The translations under genes and the position numbers were made by a program. Positions 1-6,366 of a stretch of 8,696 nt of DNA are shown in pieces. The first letter of the stretch is position 1, and every line of letters starts with the position of its first letter. Source of the stretch: Acidisarcina sp. (lineage in GTDB: Bacteria > Acidobacteriota > Blastocatellia > Pyrinomonadales > Pyrinomonadaceae); contig JAJNPX010000449.1 of assembly GCA_021155145.1 (NCBI GenBank), forward strand, positions 1 to 8,696, in the 5' to 3' direction. The notes beneath the pieces are model-generated. The model saw only the letters and a list, made by a program, of their open reading frames with translations. It searched no databases and was not told the origin of the DNA.

Positions 1-696
1 GCGGCGGTAATGGGCGTCGCACTCGTGGTGAGCGGATCGCGCGGCGGGCTTGTCGCATTCGTTTCCGGCATCGTGTTCCTCTTCTTGCTCACGTTTCGGG
101 CGAGAACGATCAGGGGGACGTCACTTCGCGTCTTGCTGGTATTGGGGCTTTTGGGTGCGATCGTTGCGGGCTCGGTGTTCGTCGGCGGCGAATCATCGCT
201 CACGCGCCTCTCGGACGAACAGGCGGCGGCCGGTACTAATGTCGATCGCCTCCACATCTGGTCGGTCACGCTAAAGATAATCGGCGGATCGTTCCCGCTT
301 GGGATCGGCCTCGGCGGTTTCGGAGATGCATACACGCGATTTGATGCGAACAGCGGCTTTGAGCGGGTCGAGCAGGCACACAACGATCATCTTCAGGTGG
401 TTTCCGATGCCGGGCTTCCGGGAATCCTTCTTGGAGCCATTTTTCTGTTTTTCCTGATCCGGTCCGGCGTCCGGGCCTTGCGGGCCGGGAACAGGTTCCG
501 ACGCGGCATCGGCGCCGGAGCCTTTGCGGGCCTGTTCGCGGTCCTTGTTCACAGCCTCTTTGATTTCGTTCTACATACCACCGCGATCGCGCTATTCTTT
601 CTGGCCGTCCTGGCGATACTGGTAGCGGCCGGGTCAAGGTTCGCGGATGACATCGAGGTGGCAAAGGACTACCGCCGGGCCCGACGCGGCGCGTAG
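1..696 (+). CDS. O-antigen ligase/polymerase-like membrane protein (Wzy/WaaL superfamily), C-terminal part
   Basis: The reading frame is open to the left edge, so the 5' end is missing and about 231 residues are visible. The ATG at 10 is probably internal. At least four hydrophobic segments are seen: around the SGSRGGLVAF motif, one about 25 residues later, one following AGLPGILL, and a long pair around HSLFDFVLH. Between the second and third lies a hydrophilic loop ending in HNDHLQVVSDAGLPG. This matches the large periplasmic loop and conserved H-N-x-x-L / G-L-x-G pattern of the Wzy_C (O-antigen ligase) family, which polymerises or ligates undecaprenyl-linked glycans at the inner membrane. 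The C-terminus is short, basic and cytoplasmic-looking (RRARRGA). The exact substrate cannot be told, because this superfamily includes WaaL ligases, Wzy polymerases and pilin glycosylases. No glycosyltransferase neighbours are in the window to narrow it. Confidence 0.82.
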   Translation, partial: AAVMGVALVVSGSRGGLVAFVSGIVFLFLLTFRARTIRGTSLRVLLVLGLLGAIVAGSVFVGGESSLTRLSDEQAAAGTNVDRLHIWSVTLKIIGGSFPLGIGLGGFGDAYTRFDANSGFERVEQAHNDHLQVVSDAGLPGILLGAIFLFFLIRSGVRALRAGNRFRRGIGAGAFAGLFAVLVHSLFDFVLHTTAIALFFLAVLAILVAAGSRFADDIEVAKDYRRARRGA

Positions 697-740
697 CCTA
701 ATGTGTCCAACTTGCCGGTTTATGTGCGCGTACCCGTGAC

Positions 741-749
741 TGTTATAAT
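741..749 (+). promoter_or_regulatory. Extended -10 promoter for the ETF-QO gene
   Basis: The sequence TGTTATAAT contains a perfect TATAAT at 744-749 preceded by the TGn extension at 741-743. No good -35 box sits at 17 bases; TTTATG at 719-724 is a weak candidate with a 19-base spacer. This fits the known rule that extended -10 promoters need little -35 contact. The predicted start of transcription near 756 gives a leader of about 34 bases that includes the ribosome binding site. It lies between the stop of the Wzy-like gene and the ATG at 790, so ETF-QO probably has its own promoter. Confidence 0.6.
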
Positions 750-775
750 TCTCTGTTAAAGCGAGCAGAACCTGT

Positions 776-782
776 GAGGTGA
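776..782 (+). promoter_or_regulatory. Ribosome binding site of the ETF-QO gene
   Basis: GAGGTGA is a strong Shine-Dalgarno match ending 7 bases before the ATG at 790. It fixes that ATG as the start. Confidence 0.75.
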
Positions 783-789
783 AACCCTT

Positions 790-2529
790 ATGATCGAACG
801 TGAACAGATCGAGATGGACGTGGTCTTCGTCGGTGCCGGCCCGGCAAATCTTGCCGGCGCCCTCTGGCTGAAACGAAAGCTCGCCGAGCACGATGAACTT
901 GTCGAGCGGGGCCTCAGATCGGGCACAAAGATCGGCGAGATCGAGATCGGAATCGTAGAAAAAGGGCCATTCGTCGGCGCGCACATTCTGAGCGGGGCAG
1001 TTATGGACCCGATCGCGATCCGCGAACTGATGCCTGATTTTCTCGAGCAGGGTTGTCCGGTCGATTCCGTGGTCACCGAAGATGCATTCTGGTACCTGAC
1101 CGAAGGGAGCGCGATAGACGCGCCGCTCGTACCGCCGCCGTTAAAGAACAAAGGTAAGTACATCGTATCGTTAAGCAGGATCTGCGAGTGGCTTGGCGAG
1201 AAATGCGAGGAAGCCGGTATAAACATCTTTCCGGAATTCCCGGCGTCCGAGCTTTTGTACGACACCGATTCCGACCGGGTCCTAGGCATCCGGACCGGCG
1301 ACAAAGGTGTCGATAAGGAAGGCCGCCCGAAAGATAATTTTGAGCCCGGCGTCGATCTTCTCGCAAAGGTGACGGTCCTCGGCGAGGGTTCGAGGGGTTC
1401 GCTGGCAAAGCAGGCGATGTCGCGATTAGGCCTGATGGACGGCAAGGAGCCGCAGGTGTTCTCGATCGGCGTCAAAGAGCTTTGGGAAGTCCCGGAAGGC
1501 GCGTTTCCGCAGGGGAAGGTCGTCCACACCCTCGGGTTCCCGTCCGATACCGACACCTACGGCGGCGGCTGGATCTATGGAATGAAGGACAACGTCGTCA
1601 GCATCGGGTACGTCACCGGGCTCGATTACAAAGATCCGGAGATCGATCCGCACGCGGAGTTTCAGAAGTTCAAAACGCATCCGAAAGTGGCCGCCGTGAT
1701 CGCCGGCGGTAAAATGATCAAGTACGGGGCAAAAACGATCAATACGAGCGGTTATTGGACGATGCCGAAGCTCTATTCGGACGGTTTGCTGCTCGTCGGG
1801 GATACAGCTTCATTCCTTAACGGCCAGCGGATAAAGGGAATTCACACCGCGATGAAATCGGGAATGCTTGCGGCCGAGACCATCGTCGACGCACTCGGCC
1901 ACGGCGATACGTCGGAAGTGCATCTCAAACATTATGCTGAAAAGGTAAATCTCAGCTGGATCTACGACGAGCTTCACCCGGTGCGGAATTTTCATGCGTC
2001 GTTTCAAAAGGGCCGCTGGTCGGCGCTGATCAACACAGGCCTGCAGTATCTCACGCGCGGCCTTGCGTGGGGCTTCATGCCAAAGGAGCATCACATCGCC
2101 GGCCACGAACGAATGGAGACCCTGGACGAGTATTACAACGGCGACCGCCCCGATTCGTTCGGACCAAGCGATCATCTGAAATTGGAGAGATACGGATCGG
2201 TGCCGTTCGATAAAGAGGTCACTTTTGACAAGGTCACCGATGTTTACCATGCCGGCGTCGCGCATAATGAGGATCAGCCGTCTCACCTGCACGTTCTGGA
2301 TACGGAGATCTGCGCGACCCGATGCACGGAGGAGTACGGAAATCCATGCCAGCGGTTCTGCCCCGCCGCGGTGTACGAGATGGTAGAAGCTGCCGACGGG
2401 CGCCGCGAATTAAAGGTCAATTTCTCCAACTGTGTCCATTGCAAGACGTGCGACATAATGGACCCCTATCAGATAATCAACTGGGTGACACCGGAGGGCG
2501 GCGGCGGCCCGAACTACAAGGGAATGTAG
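790..2529 (+). CDS. Electron transfer flavoprotein-ubiquinone oxidoreductase (ETF-QO)
   Basis: This 579-residue membrane-associated flavo-iron-sulfur protein passes electrons from reduced ETF, loaded by acyl-CoA and amino-acid dehydrogenases, into the quinone pool. The FAD-binding dinucleotide fold starts at residue 10 with GAGPAN (15-20), and the second FAD motif is LLLVGDTASFLN (333-344). The C-terminal ferredoxin-like part carries the [4Fe-4S] ligands expected from the human enzyme: C524 in RFCPA, then C548, C551 and C554 in NCVHCKTC. The protein ends with the family's GGGGPNYKGM-type tail. Length and motif order match the bacterial family, which also lacks the mitochondrial presequence. 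Three further cysteines (C508, C512, C520) lie just before the cluster. The start at 790 is supported by a strong Shine-Dalgarno and an extended -10 promoter. The genes for ETF itself are not in the window. A bidirectional terminator follows about 80 bases downstream. Confidence 0.97.
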   Translation: MIEREQIEMDVVFVGAGPANLAGALWLKRKLAEHDELVERGLRSGTKIGEIEIGIVEKGPFVGAHILSGAVMDPIAIRELMPDFLEQGCPVDSVVTEDAFWYLTEGSAIDAPLVPPPLKNKGKYIVSLSRICEWLGEKCEEAGINIFPEFPASELLYDTDSDRVLGIRTGDKGVDKEGRPKDNFEPGVDLLAKVTVLGEGSRGSLAKQAMSRLGLMDGKEPQVFSIGVKELWEVPEGAFPQGKVVHTLGFPSDTDTYGGGWIYGMKDNVVSIGYVTGLDYKDPEIDPHAEFQKFKTHPKVAAVIAGGKMIKYGAKTINTSGYWTMPKLYSDGLLLVGDTASFLNGQRIKGIHTAMKSGMLAAETIVDALGHGDTSEVHLKHYAEKVNLSWIYDELHPVRNFHASFQKGRWSALINTGLQYLTRGLAWGFMPKEHHIAGHERMETLDEYYNGDRPDSFGPSDHLKLERYGSVPFDKEVTFDKVTDVYHAGVAHNEDQPSHLHVLDTEICATRCTEEYGNPCQRFCPAAVYEMVEAADGRRELKVNFSNCVHCKTCDIMDPYQIINWVTPEGGGGPNYKGM

Positions 2530-2611
2530 CCTGGCTTCGCAGCGTGAAAATTCGGATGCCGCAGGATCGGCAGCCGATGCGACGAACAGACAGGCAAGAC
2601 GAGAACAAATG

Positions 2612-2641
2612 AAAAAGCCGCCCGAGTTGAGCGGCTTTTTT
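2612..2641. terminator. Bidirectional intrinsic terminator between convergent genes
   Basis: AAAAAGCCGC (2612-2621) pairs perfectly with GCGGCTTTTT (2631-2640) around a 9-base loop. The GCCGC/GCGGC core is flanked by an A tract on the left and a T tract on the right, so the RNA of either strand has a GC stem followed by a U run. It lies 82 bases after the ETF-QO stop and 20 bases after the leftward rpoZ stop at 2662, so it can end both transcripts. Confidence 0.88.
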
Positions 2642-2661
2642 CGTCTGCAGGGGTTGTATCC

Positions 2662-2898
2662 TTATTCTCGGTCGAGGATCTTAAAATTCACTTTCTTTTC
2701 CTCGAGTTCGCGCATCGCGACGCGGGTCGCCTTGTGCTTACGCGTATCGATCTCGGTTCTCGAAAGAGCCCCACGCTGCAGCTGCTTGCTGCGTTGTGCT
2801 GCCAATAAGATCATCCGGTATTTAGAATCGATAGCAGGTGGATCGATCACTTCGTCGATCTCGTCGGTCTCAAATGCTTCAGCGGTCTCTTGGGCCAT
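2662..2898 (-). CDS. rpoZ: DNA-directed RNA polymerase omega subunit
   Basis: This small 78-residue protein carries the omega-subunit core: SKYRMILLAAQRSKQLQRGA (about residues 25-44), then HKATRVAMRELEEKKVNF. These match the conserved [SN]-[RK]-[YF]-x-L-V-x-x-AA-x-R-A-x-Q-L and K-x-x-x-x-A-x-x-E-I pattern. Omega wraps the beta' C-terminus and helps polymerase assembly; in many bacteria it also forms part of a ppGpp site. The first 23 residues are an acidic extension rich in E and D, ahead of the core. It is the last gene of the leftward operon, starting 24 bases after the gmk stop. The nearest Shine-Dalgarno-like run, GGAGA (minus strand, 2913-2917), is 14 bases from the ATG, which is longer than usual, so translation may rely partly on coupling with gmk. 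The bidirectional terminator lies directly behind it. The common downstream partner coaBC is absent. Confidence 0.93.
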   Translation of the reverse strand: MAQETAEAFETDEIDEVIDPPAIDSKYRMILLAAQRSKQLQRGALSRTEIDTRKHKATRVAMRELEEKKVNFKILDRE

Positions 2899-2922
2899 AT
2901 TTTAGGGCTGTTTCTCCGTCGT

Positions 2923-3543
2923 TCAAGTTTTCGATCGCTCGAAACTATCCAGTATACCCTGGATTCGCTCTGCTTGTCTATAACGCTTTTGCCGTTCGGC
3001 GATAATAATGGCCGCGAGTTTTTGCGAAGCCGCATCGATCTCGTCGTTGACGACGACGTAATTGAAGTGCGTGTACTCTCTGACCTCATCCAGAGAGTTT
3101 CGCAATCGAAGCTCCAGATCGCTTATCTGCTCGGTCGCGCGTGCGATCAGCCGTGCCCGCAGCGTCTCGAACGACGGCGGCATTATAAAGATGCTCACCG
3201 AGTCCGGCACCTTTGCCATTACCGAATCGGCACCCTGCACATCGATCTCCAGGATCACGTCATCGCCCGTGGATGTGATCTTGTCGATCAGTTTAAGTGA
3301 TGTTCCATACAGGTTGCCGTGGACCTCTGCGTATTCCAGAAAGCCGCCGTCACTGATCTCGCTCTGAAATTCTTCGGCCGTAACGAAGTGGTATTCCCGC
3401 CCATTCTCCTCGCCCGGACGCGGGGCCCGCGTCGTAAGAGAGACCGAATAGCCAAGGTGCGGAACACTGGCGAGCAGCTCCTTTATGAGCGTGCCCTTAC
3501 CACCTCCTGAGGGCGACGAAATGATTATCAAAGTGCCTTTCAT
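2923..3543 (-). CDS. gmk: Guanylate kinase
   Basis: This cytoplasmic enzyme of 206 residues phosphorylates GMP (and dGMP) to GDP with ATP, a required step in GTP synthesis and nucleotide salvage. The P-loop is SPSGGGKGT (residues 10-18); K-G-T rather than K-S-T is common in bacterial Gmk. The GMP-binding region follows, with S35, R39 and R42 in SLTTRAPRPGEENG, then E70 and Y79 in FLEYAEVHGNLYG. ILEIDVQGA (97-105) carries the conserved Asp101. The lid segment RARLIARAT (129-137) and R146 supply the usual ATP-contacting arginines. The ATG directly abuts the yicC stop (TAAATG on the minus strand), and no strong Shine-Dalgarno precedes it, which suggests translational coupling. The length is typical of the family. 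Confidence 0.97.
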   Translation of the reverse strand: MKGTLIIISSPSGGGKGTLIKELLASVPHLGYSVSLTTRAPRPGEENGREYHFVTAEEFQSEISDGGFLEYAEVHGNLYGTSLKLIDKITSTGDDVILEIDVQGADSVMAKVPDSVSIFIMPPSFETLRARLIARATEQISDLELRLRNSLDEVREYTHFNYVVVNDEIDAASQKLAAIIIAERQKRYRQAERIQGILDSFERSKT

Positions 3544-4422
3544 TTACTCGATATTCTGGACCTGCTCCCTTATCTTTTCAATGTCGCTCTTGATCTGCAG
3601 GGCGTTTTCCTTGACGGTCATATTGCCGGTCTTCGACGTGATCGTATTGGCCTCGCGGTTCAACTCCTGCGTGAGAAAGTCGAGGCGCTTGCCGACCTCT
3701 TTCTCTTCGTTCATTATCGCCCGAAAGTGATCGATGTGTGATCTCAGCCGCGTGATCTCTTCCGAAATGTCCGACCGATCGGAGAGGTACGCGACCTCCT
3801 GTGCGAGCCGCCCCTGATCCAGCTCGATCTGCGAATCGCTTTTGGAGAGCATCTCGGTTATCCGCCTGGTGAGCCGCGTTCGATACTCATCGGCGACACC
3901 TGCCGATTCCGACTCGATCGGCACAAGGCGCTTTTCGATATCGCCGATCATCGAAACGAGTTCGTTCTTGAGCAGGTCGCCTTCCTTGAGACGCATCTTC
4001 TCGAGGTCATCGAGAGCGTCGGAAAGTGCATTCTCGACCGCCGATAGGAAGTCGGGGCTCAGTTCGCTCTTTTTCGGGATCAGGACGTTCGGGAGACGGG
4101 CGATCAGATTGAGGTCGGGTTCGCCGGAGAGCGAGAATTCCACCTGCATCTTTCGCATAGCGGAGAGAAAGCCGTTGATCATCGGGCGGTTGATCTCGTA
4201 GTTTATCTCGTCGCTGCGGTCGTACTGCAGGTTCACTTCAACTCTGCCGCGTGAAAGGCGCTCGCCGATCATGCGTTTGATCGTGCCCTCGATCGCCTGC
4301 AGTTCGCCCGACAGCCTCAGATTCACGTCGAGAAAACGATTGTTCACCGTTTTCAGTTCGACATCGACCGAGAACAGGTCATTCGAAACCGAGCCGCGTC
4401 CAAATCCAGTCATTGACTTCAT
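3544..4422 (-). CDS. yicC: YicC/YloC family endoribonuclease
   Basis: The 292-residue protein begins with the family hallmark MKSMTGFGR. It continues with VELKTVNNRFLDVNLRL (about 21-37) and RGRVEVNLQYDR (58-69) of the N-terminal domain. The C-terminal domain has RLAQEVAYLSDRSDISEE (205-222) and GKRLDFLTQELNREANTI (244-261), ending in a conserved K-I-R-E-Q-x-Q-N-[IV]-E tail. YicC proteins are known as a separate family of endoribonucleases; E. coli YicC has been linked to turnover of the small RNA RyhB. A helical, charged middle region (about 120-200) looks coiled. AAAGGAAG on the minus strand (4432-4439) is a good ribosome binding site for the ATG at 4422. The gene lies 21 bases after the exporter stop and directly touches gmk, a neighbourhood widespread in bacteria. 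The RNA target here is unknown. Confidence 0.95.
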   Translation of the reverse strand: MKSMTGFGRGSVSNDLFSVDVELKTVNNRFLDVNLRLSGELQAIEGTIKRMIGERLSRGRVEVNLQYDRSDEINYEINRPMINGFLSAMRKMQVEFSLSGEPDLNLIARLPNVLIPKKSELSPDFLSAVENALSDALDDLEKMRLKEGDLLKNELVSMIGDIEKRLVPIESESAGVADEYRTRLTRRITEMLSKSDSQIELDQGRLAQEVAYLSDRSDISEEITRLRSHIDHFRAIMNEEKEVGKRLDFLTQELNREANTITSKTGNMTVKENALQIKSDIEKIREQVQNIE

Positions 4423-4443
4423 GATCTTATTCTTCCTTTATTC

Positions 4444-6243
4444 TCACGATCCGACGGCCTCGATGCCGTCCGAAAACTGCAGTTCAAACAGCCGCCGATA
4501 TCGGCCGTCGCCCTCGAGCAATTCCGAGTGGGTGCCGGATTCGACGATCTTTCCCCTGTCCATGACGACGATCCTGTCGGCTTTCCGCACCGTCGAGAGG
4601 CGATGTGCGATGACGATCGAGGTACGGTTCGTCATGAGATTTTCGAGGGCCTTCTGGACGAGCATTTCAGACTCCGTATCCAGGGCCGACGTTGCTTCGT
4701 CGAGAATGAGTACCGGGGCGTTCACTATCACCGCCCGGGCGATGGCGATTCGCTGCCGCTGCCCGCCGGAGAGAAATGTGCCCCGTTCGCCCACGATCGT
4801 GTCGTAACCGGCAGGCTGTTCTTCGATAAAGTCGTCCGCAAACGCTATCCGTGCGGCCTCTCTCACCTCTTCGTCGGTGGCGTCGGGTTTGCCGTACGCG
4901 ATGTTATATCGGATCGATTCGTTAAAAAGAACCGTCTCCTGTGTGACCAGGGCGATCTGGCGATGAAGGCTCTTGATCTTTGCATCGCGAAGGTCGATGC
5001 CGTCCCAAAGGATCACTCCCTCGGTCGGATCGTACAATCGCTGAACGAGCTTGATCAGGCTCGATTTGCCGCTGCCGCTTTCACCGACCAGCGCGATGAC
5101 CGACCCCTTTTCGACAACGAGCGAAACGCCGTCGAGTATCTTTCGCTCGTCGCCCTGATAGCTGAACGAAACGTTCCGCAGCTCGATCCTGTCATTGAGA
5201 GGCAGAAGTTCGACCGCATCCGGACTTTCGGGCAGCACCTCGTTCTGGTCGAGCACATCCCAAACGTCTTTTGCGGCGGCAAATGCCTTGCTGATCTCGT
5301 TATGCTGTCGCGAGATCTTTCGCATCGGATCGTAGCTTCTAAAAAGGAAATACATGAACCCGAAGAACTCTGCGGCAAGAAGTCGGCCGGCACTGATCTC
5401 GCGAAGCCCGAAATAGAGCAGGACCAAAAGCGCTATATAGCCGATGATCTCTATGGTCGGAGGCGAGATGGCGGCGAGACGGCCCGACCGCAGATTTGCT
5501 TTGGCGATGATACGGGCCACGCGTTCGAACCTCACGTTCTCTCGCTCCTCGGCTCCATATGCCTTTACGATCGTCTGGTTTGAGAGCGTTTCCTGTGCCG
5601 TATCGGTGAGCAGCTTGTTCCCTTCGAAAGATTCTTCGGCAAATCGCCGTAGGCGCTTGCTGAACTTGGTCGTGAGAAGTCCGAGTATCGGGCCGATCAG
5701 CATCGCCCCGAGCATCAGCCGCCAGTTCAAATAAAATGCGGCTCCGAGCAGAAAGGCAAGTATCAGCGACTCCCGCAATACGTCGCGAAGGTTGGCCGAC
5801 ACCGCTTGCTCGATCGCCGAGCAGCTGACCACGATACGCGAGACCAGATAGTTCGTTCGATGTTTTTCAAAGAAAGATGCCGGCTGGCGCAAAAGGTGAT
5901 CGTAAAGCTGGCGGCGAAGATCGAGTACCGCCGACTGGCCGATCTTTGCCATCAGGTACGATGAGAAGTATTCGGCGACGCCTTTGCCGATCGAGAACGT
6001 GATGAGCAGAGCGGCGATCACGACCCATGCGCCGAACCAATCGTCTTTCGGGACCAGGCTGTGAAGGTCGAAGGGGGCCTTGGCCTCGGCGCCGCTCAGG
6101 GGCATGAACTGTTCGAAAAGCGGGATGAGCAACGCACCGGTCGCCGTCTCGAACGCGGCCACGAGTATCATCGCGAAAAAGGCGGCGACGAACGTCAGCC
6201 AGTGCGGCTGTACGTATCTGAGAAGTCGTTTGAACTCGTGCAT
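4444..6243 (-). CDS. MsbA-like ABC half-transporter (lipid/multidrug exporter type)
   Basis: This 599-residue fused permease-ATPase should act as a homodimer in the inner membrane, flipping or exporting a lipid or other hydrophobic substrate. The membrane domain (about 1-325) has hydrophobic segments near 14-42, 71-90, 155-192 and 258-300, and the charged coupling segments of type IV (B-family) exporters. The ATPase (about 350-590) is complete: Walker A GESGSGKSS (387-395), Q-loop Q435, signature LSGGQ (491-495), Walker B VLILDE (511-516), D-loop SALD (519-522) and switch His547. It is the first gene of an operon with yicC, gmk and rpoZ. A good promoter sits 24-52 bases upstream, but there is no Shine-Dalgarno before the ATG. 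Similarity to MsbA is in overall layout; lipid A as substrate is an inference, since no LPS genes adjoin. A general multidrug exporter remains possible. Confidence 0.92.
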   Translation of the reverse strand: MHEFKRLLRYVQPHWLTFVAAFFAMILVAAFETATGALLIPLFEQFMPLSGAEAKAPFDLHSLVPKDDWFGAWVVIAALLITFSIGKGVAEYFSSYLMAKIGQSAVLDLRRQLYDHLLRQPASFFEKHRTNYLVSRIVVSCSAIEQAVSANLRDVLRESLILAFLLGAAFYLNWRLMLGAMLIGPILGLLTTKFSKRLRRFAEESFEGNKLLTDTAQETLSNQTIVKAYGAEERENVRFERVARIIAKANLRSGRLAAISPPTIEIIGYIALLVLLYFGLREISAGRLLAAEFFGFMYFLFRSYDPMRKISRQHNEISKAFAAAKDVWDVLDQNEVLPESPDAVELLPLNDRIELRNVSFSYQGDERKILDGVSLVVEKGSVIALVGESGSGKSSLIKLVQRLYDPTEGVILWDGIDLRDAKIKSLHRQIALVTQETVLFNESIRYNIAYGKPDATDEEVREAARIAFADDFIEEQPAGYDTIVGERGTFLSGGQRQRIAIARAVIVNAPVLILDEATSALDTESEMLVQKALENLMTNRTSIVIAHRLSTVRKADRIVVMDRGKIVESGTHSELLEGDGRYRRLFELQFSDGIEAVGS

Positions 6244-6266
6244 TTCAGAGCGGCGGCAAAAGCTTA

Positions 6267-6295
6267 AATATAGTGAATCGCCGTAAGGTTGTCCA
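6267..6295 (-). promoter_or_regulatory. Sigma70-type promoter of the exporter-yicC-gmk-rpoZ operon
   Basis: On the minus strand TGGACA (6290-6295) matches the -35 consensus at five of six positions. TATATT (6267-6272) matches the -10 at five of six, and the spacer is exactly 17 bases. Transcription should start near 6260, giving a leader of only about 17 bases before the ATG at 6243. No comparably good promoter is seen before yicC, gmk or rpoZ, whose upstream gaps are 0-24 bases. Confidence 0.6.
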
Positions 6296-6356
6296 AACGG
6301 TTATGTTTGCAACTCGACAGATCAATGTGGCATCTTTTTCTTAACGCCAGTCTCTC

Positions 6357-6360
6357 GGAG
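6357..6360 (+). promoter_or_regulatory. Ribosome binding site deciding the start of the OmpA-domain gene
   Basis: GGAG followed by AAAAAT places the ATG at 6367 at a 6-base spacing. The protein then begins directly with a signal peptide. A TTG at 6289 in the same frame would overlap the leftward promoter and add 26 residues ahead of the signal peptide, so it is rejected. No convincing rightward promoter was found. TTGCAA (6307-6312) with CATCTT (6331-6336) is a weak candidate. Confidence 0.7.
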
Positions 6361-6366
6361 AAAAAT

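Noticed and set aside
593..600. HIP1-like octamer GCGATCGC (also at 7765-7772)
   Set aside because: Only two copies were noticed, both inside coding sequence in a GATCG-rich genome. This is not the dense pattern seen in cyanobacteria.
756..1556. Open frame of 266 codons on the minus strand
   Set aside because: Antisense to the N-terminal half of ETF-QO, with a low-complexity Ser/Pro/Arg translation and no recognisable motif.
2566..2578. Small inverted repeat ATCGGC-A-GCCGAT
   Set aside because: The one-base centre makes a poor hairpin, and such GATCGGC words are frequent throughout this window. No link to a promoter is visible.
2609..2905. Plus-strand frame of 98 codons across the terminator and rpoZ
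   Set aside because: Its first codons are the terminator hairpin and the rest is the complement of rpoZ, which is clearly the real gene.
4528..5583. Open frame of 351 codons on the plus strand
   Set aside because: It is antisense to the ATPase and part of the membrane domain of the ABC exporter, where all motifs are intact on the other strand. No family resemblance.
6289..6366. Upstream TTG start adding 26 residues to the OmpA-domain protein
   Set aside because: It has no ribosome binding site, would place 26 residues ahead of a clean signal peptide, and overlaps the -35 box of the leftward promoter.
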